DNA of 64,000 bases, from the NCBI RefSeq assembly GCF_001598255.1, contig NZ_BCYP01000018.1, positions 248,001 through 312,000 on the forward strand, read 5' to 3'. The notes under the pieces were generated by a model that did not search any database, had not been told where the DNA came from, and was given only the letters and a program-made list of their open reading frames with translations. A program made the translations under genes and the position numbers. The stretch is from Mitsuaria chitosanitabida ATCC BAA-476 = NBRC 102408 (GTDB taxonomy: Bacteria > Pseudomonadota > Gammaproteobacteria > Burkholderiales > Burkholderiaceae_C). Numbering within the stretch: position 1 is the first letter of the stretch; every line of letters begins with the position of its first letter. Of this stretch, positions 8,449-17,833 are shown in pieces.

Positions 8449-9528
8449 ATGGGGCTGTTGGACGTACTGCGTGGGCGCACGCATCCACCCATGATTGGCC
8501 TGGACATCTCATCGTCCAGCGTCAAGCTTGTGGAGTTGAGTCAAAACTCGAGCGGCGAATACGTTCTGGAACGTTTCGCCACCGAGCCATTTGAAAAAGG
8601 CTGGATTACCGACGGCCAGATCGAGAAATTCGACGAGGTCGCGGACGCGGTCCGGCGCGTGGTCACCCGCAGCGGCAGTCGCACGCGGCAGGCCGCGCTG
8701 GCGATGCCGCAATCGGCGGTGATCACCAAGAAGATCATGCTGCCCGCGGGCCTTCGTGAAGAAGAGCTCGAGCTGCAGGTCGAGGCCGAGGCCAATCAAT
8801 ACATCCCGTTCTCGCTGGACGAGGTGTCGCTGGACTTCTGCGTGATCGGCCCGAGCCCCACGTCCGTGGGCGACGTCGAGGTGCTGATCGCCGCGTCCCG
8901 CAAGGACCGCGTGCAGGACCGTCAGGCGCTGGCCGAGGCCGCCGGCCTGCGGCCCGTGGTGCTGGACATCGAGTCGCACGCCTCGCGCATGGCCGTGGGC
9001 CGCCTGGTCGAGACCCTGCCGAACGAGGGCAAGGATGCGCTGGTCGCGCTGTTCGAGATCGGCGCCGACACGACCTCGCTGAAGGTGCTGCGCGACGACG
9101 AGATGCTGTACGACCGCGACCAGGCCTTCGGCGGCTCGCAGCTCACGCAGCTGATCTCGCGCCAGTACGGTTTCTCCTTCGAGGAAGCCGAACAGAAGAA
9201 GCTGGGCGGCGAGCTGCCCGACGACTACGACACGCAGGTGCTGAACCCCTTCGTGGATTCGCTGTCGCAGGAGATCGGCCGCGCGCTGCAGTACTTCTTC
9301 ACCAGCACGCCCCACCACAAGGTGCACTACGTGATGCTCGCCGGCGGCACCGCCACGCTGCCCGGCCTCAAGGAGCGGGTGACCGAGCTCACCGGCTTCG
9401 CCTGCATGGTGGTCAACCCGTTCGAGAACATGGCCCTGGGTCCCGCGGTGCGCGAATCCAAGCTGCGCCGTGAAGCTCCCGCCTATCTCACCGCCTGCGG
9501 CCTCGCCATGCGGAGGTTCTTTCAGTGA
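8449..9528 (+). CDS. pilM: Type IV pilus assembly protein PilM
   Basis: A 359-residue actin-like protein of the inner-membrane alignment complex. It begins with the phosphate-binding type motif GLDISSSSVKLVELS (residues 17-31) and has LAGGTATLPGLKERV with NPF near the C-terminus, typical of PilM/FtsA-fold proteins. It sits in the cytoplasm and binds the N-terminal tail of PilN. The start is ATG 8449, with GGGGGAA at 8436-8442 as ribosome site; an in-frame TTG at 8434 is less likely. First gene of pilMNOPQ; the stop overlaps the pilN GTG start by four bases. Confidence 0.96.
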   Translation: MGLLDVLRGRTHPPMIGLDISSSSVKLVELSQNSSGEYVLERFATEPFEKGWITDGQIEKFDEVADAVRRVVTRSGSRTRQAALAMPQSAVITKKIMLPAGLREEELELQVEAEANQYIPFSLDEVSLDFCVIGPSPTSVGDVEVLIAASRKDRVQDRQALAEAAGLRPVVLDIESHASRMAVGRLVETLPNEGKDALVALFEIGADTTSLKVLRDDEMLYDRDQAFGGSQLTQLISRQYGFSFEEAEQKKLGGELPDDYDTQVLNPFVDSLSQEIGRALQYFFTSTPHHKVHYVMLAGGTATLPGLKERVTELTGFACMVVNPFENMALGPAVRESKLRREAPAYLTACGLAMRRFFQ

Positions 9529-10139
9529 TTCTGATCAACCTGCTCCCGCACCGCGAGGAGAAGCGCAAGCGCCGCAAGGCCGCGTACTTCGTCGGCCTGG
9601 GAATGTCCTTCGTCGTGGGTCTGCTGATCTCGGGCGTCATCTACCTGCTGCTGCAGCAGATGACGGCCGCGCAGGTCGAGCGCAACGACTTCCTCAAGGC
9701 CGAGATCGGCAAGCTCGACGCGCAGATCAAGGACATCGCCACGCTGCGATCCGAGATCGATGCGCTGCGCGCTCGTCAACGCGCCGTCGAGGACCTGCAG
9801 AGCGACCGCAACACCCCCGTGCACCTGCTCAATGAGCTGGCCCGCTTCACGCCGGAAGGCGTGTACCTGCAGGCCGTGCGCCAGACCGCCAAGGCGGTGG
9901 TGATCAACGGCATCGCGGCCTCGAACGAGCGCGTGTCGGAGATGCTGCGCAACCTCAGCCACGCCGAATGGGTCGAGAACCCCGAGCTCGTCGAGATCAA
10001 GGTCGCGCCGGTGAACGCCAAGGACCCGCGCCGACTGTTCGACTTCGCGATCAAGGTGGCCATCAAGAGCGCCACGCCGGACGCCGCGGCGGGCGCCGCC
10101 AGCGCGCCCTCGGGCGCCAAGCCCGCGAAGAAGTCGTGA
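9525..10139 (+). CDS. pilN: Type IV pilus assembly protein PilN
   Basis: A 204-residue inner-membrane protein. The cytoplasmic N-terminus has INLLPHREEKRKRRK (residues 3-17), the PilM-binding motif, followed by a transmembrane helix (about 21-43), a coiled-coil stretch and a periplasmic ferredoxin-like domain (VYLQAVRQTAKAVVINGIA). The C-terminus is Ala/Lys-rich. It starts with GTG overlapping the pilM stop, which indicates translational coupling. It forms a heterodimer with PilO that links PilM to PilP/PilQ. Confidence 0.95.
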   Translation: MILINLLPHREEKRKRRKAAYFVGLGMSFVVGLLISGVIYLLLQQMTAAQVERNDFLKAEIGKLDAQIKDIATLRSEIDALRARQRAVEDLQSDRNTPVHLLNELARFTPEGVYLQAVRQTAKAVVINGIAASNERVSEMLRNLSHAEWVENPELVEIKVAPVNAKDPRRLFDFAIKVAIKSATPDAAAGAASAPSGAKPAKKS

Positions 10140-10146
10140 GGACCCC

Positions 10147-10854
10147 ATGGCCAATCTGAAAAACCTGGACCTCAACGCCTGGTTCGCTGACTTCTCCAGC
10201 CAGTTCCAGGACCTGAACATGAAGGAGCCGGGCCAATGGCCGCCGGCCCCGAAGTACCTGTCCTTCGTCGCGCTGGCGCTGGCGACCGTCGGCCTGGGCT
10301 GGCTGGCCGTGCTGTCGGACGAGCAGTCGGCGCTGGACGCCGAGCGCGACAAGGAACCCCACCTCAAGGAAGACTACGGCAACAAGCTCACGCAGGCGGT
10401 CAACCTGCCCGAGCTGCGCAAGCAGAAGAGCCAGGTCGAGGAATACGTGCTGCAGCTCGAGAAGCAGCTGCCGGGCAAGGCCGAGATGGACGCGCTGCTG
10501 TCGGACATCAACCAGGCCGGCCTGGGTCGTGGCCTGCAGTTCGAGCTCTTCCGCCCCGGCCAGGTCGCGATGCGCGACTACTACGCCGAGCAGCCGATCT
10601 CGATCAAGGTCACGGGCCGCTACCACGACATCGGTTCCTTCACCGCCGACGTGTCCAACCTGTCGCGGATCGTCACGCTGCACGACCTGAACATCGCCTA
10701 CCCGAACGTGTCGCCCAACCAGAACACGCCGCCCCGGACGGATTCGAACGCGACGCTGACGATGGAAGCGATCGCCCGGACCTATCGCTATCTCGACCCG
10801 ACCGAGGTCGAGGAGCAGAAGAAGGCCGCCGCGGCCGCGGAGAAGAAGAAATGA
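10147..10854 (+). CDS. pilO: Type IV pilus assembly protein PilO
   Basis: A 235-residue inner-membrane protein with a short cytoplasmic segment, one transmembrane helix (about 38-56), a coiled coil (ELRKQKSQVEEYVLQLEKQLPGKAEMDALLSDI) and a periplasmic domain with GLQFELFRPG and ITVKVTGRYHDIGSF-like strands, the standard PilO layout. The C-terminus is Lys/Ala-rich. It is seven nucleotides after pilN, and its stop overlaps the pilP start (ATGATG at 10851). Confidence 0.95.
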   Translation: MANLKNLDLNAWFADFSSQFQDLNMKEPGQWPPAPKYLSFVALALATVGLGWLAVLSDEQSALDAERDKEPHLKEDYGNKLTQAVNLPELRKQKSQVEEYVLQLEKQLPGKAEMDALLSDINQAGLGRGLQFELFRPGQVAMRDYYAEQPISIKVTGRYHDIGSFTADVSNLSRIVTLHDLNIAYPNVSPNQNTPPRTDSNATLTMEAIARTYRYLDPTEVEEQKKAAAAAEKKK

Positions 10855-11405
10855 TGCGCAGCAGCGATCTTCGACGCGGCGGACGGCGCCTGGCGGCGCT
10901 GACGCTGTGCGGCCTCGCCTTGGCGGGGTGCTCGGGCAGCAACGACGAGCTGCAGCAATGGATGGAGGAGCAGCGCCAGCAGACGCGGCCCACGGTCCGT
11001 CCGCTGACGCCGCCCAAGAAGTTCCAGCCGGCGCCGTACGAGGCGACCGCGGTGGTCGACCCCTTCAGCACGCAGAAGCTGACCGTCGCGCTCAAGCGCG
11101 AGGCGGCCCAGCCCAGTTCGCTGCTGGCGGCGGAGATGAAGCGCCGCCGCGAGCCGCTGGAGGCCTATCCGCTGGACAGCATGGCGATGGTCGGCAGCGT
11201 CACGCGCGACGGACGTCCGTACGCGCTGCTGCGGGTCGACAACCTGCTGTACCAGGCCCGGGTCGGGGAATACCTCGGCCAGAACTTCGGCCGCATCACC
11301 AAGATCACCGAAACCGAAATCTCGTTGCGAGAAGTCGTCCAGGACGCTGCGGGCGAATGGATTGAACGCACCAGTACTCTCCAGCTTCAGGAGCAGGGAC
11401 GATGA
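10851..11405 (+). CDS. pilP: Type IV pilus assembly lipoprotein PilP
   Basis: A 184-residue lipoprotein with lipobox LALAGC (Cys27). A disordered Pro/Gln-rich region follows, then the PilP beta-sandwich (LDSMAMVGSVTRDGRPYALLRVDNLLYQARVGEYLGQNFGRI). It links the PilN/PilO pair at the inner membrane to the secretin PilQ. The start is ATG 10851 (MM) or ATG 10854, overlapping the pilO stop; its own stop overlaps the pilQ ATG at 11402. Confidence 0.95.
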   Translation: MMRSSDLRRGGRRLAALTLCGLALAGCSGSNDELQQWMEEQRQQTRPTVRPLTPPKKFQPAPYEATAVVDPFSTQKLTVALKREAAQPSSLLAAEMKRRREPLEAYPLDSMAMVGSVTRDGRPYALLRVDNLLYQARVGEYLGQNFGRITKITETEISLREVVQDAAGEWIERTSTLQLQEQGR

Positions 11406-13627
11406 ATAACCTTGTGAAGAACGCCCCGATGAGCTCTGCTATGACTGAAGTCGGCAGCCGCGCGAAGCGCTGGCGCACCCTGGCCTGCGCGATGGCGCTG
11501 GCCGCGTTGATGCCCGTGCAGGCCTGGGCACAGAACACGATCCGGTCGATCACCTCGACCCAGCAGTCCGGCAGCGACGTCGTCCGCATCGAGCTGGCGC
11601 AGCCGCTGAAGGAAGTGCCGCGCGGCTTCGCGGTGCAGGTGCCTCCGCGCATCGCGCTGGACCTGCCCGGCGTCGGCAACGGACTGGGCCGCAGCGCGGT
11701 CGAGATCAACACCGGCAACATGCGTTCGGCCAACGTCGCGCAGGCCGGCGACCGCACCCGCGTCGTGCTGAACCTTCGCCAGGCCAGCACCTACCGCGCG
11801 CAGCTGCAGGACAACTCGCTGCTGGTCTTCCTGGATCCGGCTCCGGCCGCCGCGACGAACACCGCGGCCGCCACGCCCGCCGGCGTCGCCACGACCGAGC
11901 CGCTGCACTTCGCGCCCAGCCAGAACGCCGACGCGCAGTCGCTGCAGGACATCGACTTCCGCCGCGGCAGCGATGGCGCGGGTCGCGTGGTCGTGAACCT
12001 GCCCAGCAGCCAGGTCGGCGTGGACATCCAGCAGCAGGGCAAGACGCTGGTCGTCGAGTTCCTGCGCAGCACGCTGCCCGAGCGTCTGCGTCGCAAGCTG
12101 GACGTGACCGACTTCGGCACGCCCGTGCAGACGGTGACCGCCTCGCAGAACGGCGACCGTGTGCGCCTGGTCGTGGTGCCCAAGGGCGACTGGGAGCACA
12201 GCGCCTACCAGAGCGACAACCAGTTCGTGCTGGAAGTGCGCCCGCAGAAGGTCGACCCGAACAAGCTGACGCAAGGTCCCGGCTACAACGGTGACAAGCT
12301 CAGCCTGAACTTCCAGAACATCGATGTCCGCGCGCTGCTGCAGGTCATCGCCGACTTCACCAACTTCAACGTCGTCACCAGCGACACGGTGTCCGGCAAC
12401 GTGACGCTGCGTCTGAAGGACGTGCCCTGGGATCAGGCGCTGGACATCATCCTGCAGGCCAAGGGTCTGGGCATGCGCAAGTCCGGCAACGTGCTGTGGA
12501 TCGCGCCGAAGGAAGAACTGGCCGCCAAGGAGAAGGCGGAGCTCGAGGCCAAGCAGCAGATCACCCAGCTGGAGCCGCTGCGCACGCAGTCCTTCCAGAT
12601 GAACTACACGAAGGCCGAGGAAGTCGCGAAGGGCCTGACCGGGCAGAACAACCCGGGCGGCGCCTCCAGCCCGCAGACCTCGCGCATCCTGTCCTCTCGC
12701 GGTAGCGTGATCTGGGAGACCCGCACGAACCAGCTGTTCGTGTCCGACATCCCGTCCAAGCTGGAGGAGATCCAGGCGTTGATCGCCAAGATCGACGTGC
12801 CGGTGCGCCAGGTGCTGATCGAGGCCCGCATCGTCGAGGCCGACGACAAGTTCGGCAAGGCGCTGGGCGTCAAGCTGGGCGCCTCCGACCTGCGCGGTCG
12901 TCAAGGCGGCATCCCGGGCTACAGCGTGGGCGGCAGCAACTACGTGACCGTGGGTGGCAACTACTCGGCCGTCGGCTCGCAGACCAATCAGCAGTCGACC
13001 TACAACTACGCCGACTCGCAGTTCGTGAACCTGCCGGCCAACGTCTCGAGCGACGTGTTCGGTCAGCAATCGGCGGCCAACTTCGCGCTGTCGCTGTTCA
13101 GCGCCACGGCCAACCGTTTCCTGAACCTGGAGATCTCCGCGCTGGAGGCCGATGGCCGCGGCAAGGTGGTGTCCAGCCCGCGCGTCGTGACGGCCGACCA
13201 GACCAAGGCGCTGATCGAGCAGGGCGAGGAGATCCCCTACCAGCAGGCCACGTCCAGCGGTGCCACGTCCATCAGCTTCAAGAAGGCTGTGCTGAAGCTG
13301 GAAGTGACCCCGCAGATCACGCCTGAAGGCAACGTCATCCTGACCGTGGACGTCAACAAGGACAGCCGCGGCACGCTGACCCCGCAGGGTTACGCGATCA
13401 ACAACAAGCATGTGCAGACGCTGGTGCTGGTCGAGAACGGCGGCACCGTCGTGATCGGCGGCATCTATACACAAGAAGACCTGGACAGCGAGAACAAGGT
13501 TCCGTACCTGGGCGACATTCCGCTGTTGGGCAACCTGTTCAAGAACAGGACACGCAGCACGGCTAAAACGGAACTGCTGATCTTCATCACGCCGAAGGTG
13601 GTCAGCGACCGTGTGACGACCCGCTGA
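11402..13627 (+). CDS. pilQ: Type IV pilus secretin PilQ
   Basis: A 741-residue outer-membrane secretin. The signal peptide ends near AWAQ (residue 43-44). Two AMIN domains (about 46-150 and 178-280) bind peptidoglycan. A secretin/TonB short N-terminal domain follows (LSLNFQNIDVRALLQVIADFTNFNVV, about 300-375), then an N1 domain. The C-terminal secretin gate and barrel has VVSSPRVVTADQTKALIEQGEEIPY, VLVENGGTVVIGGIY and VPYLGDIPLLGNLFK. It forms the multimeric pore through which the pilus exits. There are two alternative internal starts (M10, M14). Last canonical gene of the pilMNOPQ operon. Confidence 0.96.
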   Translation: MNNLVKNAPMSSAMTEVGSRAKRWRTLACAMALAALMPVQAWAQNTIRSITSTQQSGSDVVRIELAQPLKEVPRGFAVQVPPRIALDLPGVGNGLGRSAVEINTGNMRSANVAQAGDRTRVVLNLRQASTYRAQLQDNSLLVFLDPAPAAATNTAAATPAGVATTEPLHFAPSQNADAQSLQDIDFRRGSDGAGRVVVNLPSSQVGVDIQQQGKTLVVEFLRSTLPERLRRKLDVTDFGTPVQTVTASQNGDRVRLVVVPKGDWEHSAYQSDNQFVLEVRPQKVDPNKLTQGPGYNGDKLSLNFQNIDVRALLQVIADFTNFNVVTSDTVSGNVTLRLKDVPWDQALDIILQAKGLGMRKSGNVLWIAPKEELAAKEKAELEAKQQITQLEPLRTQSFQMNYTKAEEVAKGLTGQNNPGGASSPQTSRILSSRGSVIWETRTNQLFVSDIPSKLEEIQALIAKIDVPVRQVLIEARIVEADDKFGKALGVKLGASDLRGRQGGIPGYSVGGSNYVTVGGNYSAVGSQTNQQSTYNYADSQFVNLPANVSSDVFGQQSAANFALSLFSATANRFLNLEISALEADGRGKVVSSPRVVTADQTKALIEQGEEIPYQQATSSGATSISFKKAVLKLEVTPQITPEGNVILTVDVNKDSRGTLTPQGYAINNKHVQTLVLVENGGTVVIGGIYTQEDLDSENKVPYLGDIPLLGNLFKNRTRSTAKTELLIFITPKVVSDRVTTR

Positions 13628-13669
13628 GCGGCGTCGGCCGCGGCGAACAATCCGCAACGATAGGGAGAG

Positions 13670-13689
13670 ACCGCGCCTGAAGGCGCGGT
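13670..13689 (+). terminator. Short perfect hairpin between pilQ and the Ig-like lipoprotein gene
   Basis: ACCGCGCC-tgaa-GGCGCGGT forms an 8-bp stem with a tetraloop 42 nt after the pilQ stop and just before the next ribosome-binding region. There is no U-tract, so it is more likely an attenuator or RNA-stability element than a full terminator. Confidence 0.4.
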
Positions 13690-13708
13690 GTGGCTGGAGT
13701 AGCAAGAC

Positions 13709-16060
13709 ATGACGATATTCGCGAAGTACGCGCGGTGGATCAGCACCGCGTCGATGGGGGCCTTCCTGGCCGCGACGCTGACCGCCTGCGGCGGCGGCGG
13801 CGGCGCGGCGGGCACGCCCGCCGTGGGTGGTGGCGGCTCGACGCCGACCACGCCGACCGCGGTGGCCAAGCTCGTGGTCGAACTGGACAAGAAGACGGTG
13901 ACCAACACCGGCGCGACCACGGTCGACGTCAAGGTGACCTCCACCGACGCCAATGGCGCGACCGTGGGCAGCGTCCCGGTGGCCTTCGCCGTCGACTCGA
14001 ACGCGATCATCACCCCCGGGGGCACGCAGACCGACACCAGCGGCGTGCTGCACGCCACCGTGGGTCTGGGCTCCGACCACACCAACCGCACCATCACCGT
14101 CACGGTCGCCGCGACCGACGGCAAGTCGACCATCACGCAGAAGGCGTCCTTCGACGTCGTCGACAGCGTGACCGGCGGCAAGGTCGCCGACCTGTCGATG
14201 ACCACCAACCGCAGTTCGCTGCCCAACGACGGCAGCGCCACGGCGACGGTGACCATCACCTCGCTGGACGCCAGCCGCAGCGCGGTGGGCGGCTCGCCCG
14301 TGACCCTGGCGATCGCCGACCCCGCCGGCACGGCCTTCGTCTCCGCCGGTGGCTCCACCGACGCGACCTCGGGTCAACTGAACGCGACGGTCTCCATCGG
14401 CAGCAACAACACGAACCGTACGCTGACGGTCACCGCGACCAGCGGCACCGTCACGCGCTCGATCACGCTGAACGTGATCACGCCGGTCTCGTCCACGCCC
14501 CTGGCCAACGACATGACGCTGGTGCTGGACAAGCTCAGCATCGGCAACACGGGCGGTGACAAGGTCACGGCCACCGTGACCGCCGTCGACGCGCAGCGCA
14601 ACGTGATCACCGGCATCCCGGTGAGCTTCTCGGTGAACAACAGCGCGACCGTGGCCGTTCTGAACGGCACGACCAACGCGTCGGGCCAGTCGATCGCCAC
14701 GGTCACCAGCGGCGCCGACAAGTCGAACCGCCTGATCACCGTGACGGCCACCAGCGGCACGCTGACGCGCACCGCGACCTTCCAGGTCCTGGGCGCCAAG
14801 CTGACCGGCACCGCGGTGCCGCAGCAGCCGACGGCCGGTTCCGCCGGCAACCGCATCGACTACCGCCTGACGGACGTCAACCAGAACCCGATGACCTTCG
14901 TGCCGATCTCGGTGACGGCCTCGGGCCTGACGCCGGCGAGCGGTCAGACGGATGCCAACGGCGCGTTCTCGTACACCTACACCGCGCCCGCGACGGCAGG
15001 TCCGATCGACATCACCGCCACCGCCGGCGGCGTGTCGGCCGTGACGACGGTGACCGTCCCCAGCAGCACGTCGACGGTCCCGACGGCCACCCCCGCCGTG
15101 GTGTCGGCCTCGGTGCAGGCCACCCCGTCGGTGGTGAGCGTCAATACCGGCTCCACGAACAACCAGGTCGTGGTCCGTGCGATGTTCCTGGCCACGGGCA
15201 ACGCGCCGGTGCAGAACGTGCGCGTGCGCTTCGACCTGAACGGTGACGCGAACAGCATCGGTGGCACGCTCAGCGCCGGTACGCAGATCGTCTACGCCGA
15301 TACCGCCGGTATCGCGTCGACGACCTACACGCCGGCCAACCGCGCCAGTCCGACCAGCGGCGTGACCATCCGTGCCTGCTGGGACTACAACGACTTCGCG
15401 GCCGGCGCTTGCCCGAACTCGGTCCTGACGACGCTGACGGTCGTGTCCGACCCGGTGTCGGTGACGATCGGCACGAACGAGCTGATCGACACCACCACGA
15501 ACTCGCTGACCTATCGCAAGCAGTTCGTCGTGCTGGTCGTCGATGCGGCGGGCCAGCCCAAGGCGGACGTGCAGATCACGCCGGTGATCGACCTGCCCGG
15601 CTACTTCAAGGGTTACTACAACTTCGTCAGCCCCAACTGGATCCAGTTCTATGACCGGGATACGACGGGCAACACGCAGCCCATCTCGTCCGAGCCGATC
15701 TGCTACGCGGAAGACATCAACCGCAACGGCCTGATCGACGGCACCGAGGACCAGAACACCAACGGTCAGCTCGACCCGCGCAAGTCCGACGCATCGATCA
15801 CGATGAGCGGCTCGACCCGTACCGATGCGAACGGCCAGGCCGTCATCACGCTCGAGTACCCGCGCAACGTCGCAAGCTGGGTGGCCTTCACGATCAGCGC
15901 CACCGCGGGTGGCGTGGTGAGCCCCCCTGCCACCATCAGCGGCGTGCTGCCTGTTCCGGCGGCAGCGATCTCGGCCTTGGGTTCGCCGGCGTTCGTCACC
16001 AGCCCGTACGGTCGCCGCCGCGTGATCGCCGACGGCAACTTCTGCAAGAACGCCGATTGA
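13709..16060 (+). CDS. Large surface lipoprotein with tandem bacterial Ig-like domains
   Basis: A 783-residue protein with a lipoprotein signal peptide (lipobox LTAC, Cys27), then a Gly-rich linker GGGGGAAGTPAVGGGG. At least three tandem Ig-like (Big-type) domains of about 95 residues follow, starting near LVVELDKKTV, DLSMTTNRSS and DMTLVLDKLS, each with the G-x-P-V-x-F and SNRxITVTATSG patterns. A fourth related domain and two more divergent C-terminal segments come next. Near residue 675 is an EF-hand-like calcium motif (DINRNGLIDGTED then NTNGQLD). I do not recognise a named family. Such architecture suggests an outer-membrane anchored adhesin or invasin-like protein. It lies between pilQ and aroK, where these two are normally adjacent, and its stop overlaps a possible aroK TTG. 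Confidence 0.85.
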   Translation: MTIFAKYARWISTASMGAFLAATLTACGGGGGAAGTPAVGGGGSTPTTPTAVAKLVVELDKKTVTNTGATTVDVKVTSTDANGATVGSVPVAFAVDSNAIITPGGTQTDTSGVLHATVGLGSDHTNRTITVTVAATDGKSTITQKASFDVVDSVTGGKVADLSMTTNRSSLPNDGSATATVTITSLDASRSAVGGSPVTLAIADPAGTAFVSAGGSTDATSGQLNATVSIGSNNTNRTLTVTATSGTVTRSITLNVITPVSSTPLANDMTLVLDKLSIGNTGGDKVTATVTAVDAQRNVITGIPVSFSVNNSATVAVLNGTTNASGQSIATVTSGADKSNRLITVTATSGTLTRTATFQVLGAKLTGTAVPQQPTAGSAGNRIDYRLTDVNQNPMTFVPISVTASGLTPASGQTDANGAFSYTYTAPATAGPIDITATAGGVSAVTTVTVPSSTSTVPTATPAVVSASVQATPSVVSVNTGSTNNQVVVRAMFLATGNAPVQNVRVRFDLNGDANSIGGTLSAGTQIVYADTAGIASTTYTPANRASPTSGVTIRACWDYNDFAAGACPNSVLTTLTVVSDPVSVTIGTNELIDTTTNSLTYRKQFVVLVVDAAGQPKADVQITPVIDLPGYFKGYYNFVSPNWIQFYDRDTTGNTQPISSEPICYAEDINRNGLIDGTEDQNTNGQLDPRKSDASITMSGSTRTDANGQAVITLEYPRNVASWVAFTISATAGGVVSPPATISGVLPVPAAAISALGSPAFVTSPYGRRRVIADGNFCKNAD

Positions 16061-16077
16061 GCGACGTCAGGTTGGCG

Positions 16078-16707
16078 ATGGAAGGGGCGCCGCGTCGCCC
16101 GCTGGTGATCGCGCTGGTCGGCATGCCCGGCGGTGGCAAGTCCACCGTCGGGAGACTGCTGGCCAGGCAGTTGAACGCCCCTTTCATCGACTCCGACACC
16201 GAGATCGAACGCCGCCTCGGCGGCGAGTCGATCAAGGACTACTTCGCCCGTGAGGGCGAAGCGTCGTTTCGGGACCTCGAATCGCAGGTCATTTCGGAGC
16301 TGCTCGACCGCGGCCGCCAGGGCGAGGAAATGATCCTGGCCACCGGCGGTGGCGCCGTGCTGCGGGACATCAACCGCGATCGGCTCAAGGAGCATTCGAC
16401 GGTCGTGTACCTGCGCTCCTCGCCGGACGAACTCTTCCGGCGCCTGCGCCACGACACGCAGCGTCCGCTGCTGCAGGTCGCCAATCCGCTGGCCAAGCTC
16501 CGCGAGCTCTATGCCCAGCGTGATCCGCTGTATCGACGCTGCGCGCACTTCGTGCTCGAGTCGAGCCGGCCCTCGGTGCATGGCCTCGCGAACATGATCC
16601 TGATGCAGCTCGAGCTGGCCGGCCTCATCGACCCCGCACGGGTCGCGGCGACCGTCGGCGCGACGGAGGCCCCGTACACTCCGGGGCATGACCGCTCCGC
16701 TTCCTGA
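16078..16707 (+). CDS. aroK: Shikimate kinase AroK
   Basis: Phosphorylates shikimate at the 3-hydroxyl in the chorismate pathway. The P-loop is GMPGGGKST (residues 15-23), the shikimate-binding motif is [11 protein letters not shown], then FRDLE, ATGGGAV and RPLL in the lid region. From ATG 16078 the product is 209 residues, slightly longer than E. coli AroK (173), with a C-terminal tail rich in Ala. AGG at 16069-16071 could serve as ribosome site; an in-frame TTG at 16057 overlaps the upstream stop and would add seven residues. It overlaps aroB by 20 nt. aroK-aroB after pilQ is conserved synteny. Confidence 0.94.
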   Translation: MEGAPRRPLVIALVGMPGGGKSTVGRLLARQLNAPFIDSDTEIERRLGGESIKDYFAREGEASFRDLESQVISELLDRGRQGEEMILATGGGAVLRDINRDRLKEHSTVVYLRSSPDELFRRLRHDTQRPLLQVANPLAKLRELYAQRDPLYRRCAHFVLESSRPSVHGLANMILMQLELAGLIDPARVAATVGATEAPYTPGHDRSAS

Positions 16708-17818
16708 CGCCACGCCCACCGGTGCGTCCCCCACGGTCGTGCCCATCGACCTGGGCGACCGCAGCTACGACATCCTGATCGGCGCCGGCCTGCTCGACCA
16801 ATCGAGCACCTGGGCCGGCCTGCCACGCGCCAGGACGGCGCTCATCGTCACCAACGACCTGGTCGCGCCGCTGTACCTGGAGCGCCTGACGCGCCAACTG
16901 TCCACGCACTACGCGAACGTCGAATCGGTCGTGCTGCCCGACGGCGAGCAGCACAAGTCCTGGGAATCGCTGGACCGCGTCATCGACCATCTGCTGGCCG
17001 GCGCGGCCGACCGCAAGACCGTGCTCTACGCGCTGGGCGGCGGCGTGATCGGTGACCTGACCGGCTTCGCGGCCGCGATCTACATGCGCGGCGTCCCGTT
17101 CGTGCAGGTGCCGACGACGCTGCTGGCGCAGGTCGATTCGTCGGTCGGCGGCAAGACCGCGATCAATCATCCGCGCGGCAAGAACATGGTCGGCGCGTTC
17201 TACCAGCCGATGCGGGTCGTCGCCGACCTCGACACCCTGGACACGCTGCCCGATCGCGAGCTCTCCGCCGGTCTGGCCGAGATCATCAAGTACGGTCCGA
17301 TCGCCGACGTCGCCTTCCTCGACTGGATCGAGGCCCACCTTGACGCGCTGTTGGCACGAGACAAGTCAGCGCTGGCTTACGCGGTGAAGCGCAGCTGCGA
17401 GATCAAGGCCTGGGTCGTCGGCCAGGACGAACGCGAGAGTGGCCTGCGCGCCATCCTCAACTTCGGCCACACCTTCGGCCATGCGATCGAGACCGGCCTG
17501 GGCTATGGCGCCTGGTTGCACGGCGAGGGCGTGGGCTGCGGCATGGTGCTCGCGTCCGAGCTCTCCGCGCGGCTGGGTCTGGTGCCGGCCGGTTTCGTCG
17601 ACCGCATGACGCGACTGCTCGAACGTGCGCGGCTGCCCGTGAAGGCGCCGCGGATGCCGATCGAGCGCTGGCTGGAGCTGATGCGGGTCGACAAGAAGAA
17701 CGAGGGCGGCGAGATCCGGTTCGTCGTCATCGAGGGCCTCGGCCGGGCCGGCATGCGGGGAGCGCCCGATGCGATGGTGGCCGAGGTGATCGCCGCTCAC
17801 ACCGAGCGCCAACCCTGA
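16688..17818 (+). CDS. aroB: 3-dehydroquinate synthase AroB
   Basis: A 376-residue enzyme converting DAHP to 3-dehydroquinate, the second step of the shikimate pathway. It shows the NAD/substrate motif [21 protein letters not shown], then [21 protein letters not shown] and [10 protein letters not shown]. Zinc ligands are expected in LAEIIKYG (Glu), [10 protein letters not shown] (His) and [10 protein letters not shown] (His). The start at ATG 16688 lies inside the aroK end. Cytoplasmic; paired with aroK for co-expression. Confidence 0.96.
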   Translation: MTAPLPDATPTGASPTVVPIDLGDRSYDILIGAGLLDQSSTWAGLPRARTALIVTNDLVAPLYLERLTRQLSTHYANVESVVLPDGEQHKSWESLDRVIDHLLAGAADRKTVLYALGGGVIGDLTGFAAAIYMRGVPFVQVPTTLLAQVDSSVGGKTAINHPRGKNMVGAFYQPMRVVADLDTLDTLPDRELSAGLAEIIKYGPIADVAFLDWIEAHLDALLARDKSALAYAVKRSCEIKAWVVGQDERESGLRAILNFGHTFGHAIETGLGYGAWLHGEGVGCGMVLASELSARLGLVPAGFVDRMTRLLERARLPVKAPRMPIERWLELMRVDKKNEGGEIRFVVIEGLGRAGMRGAPDAMVAEVIAAHTERQP

Positions 17819-17833
17819 AGGCCTGAACCGACG

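Noticed and set aside
11387-14377. A 996-codon minus-strand frame across pilQ and the Ig-like gene.
   Set aside because: Spans two real genes in opposite orientation without any recognisable domain.
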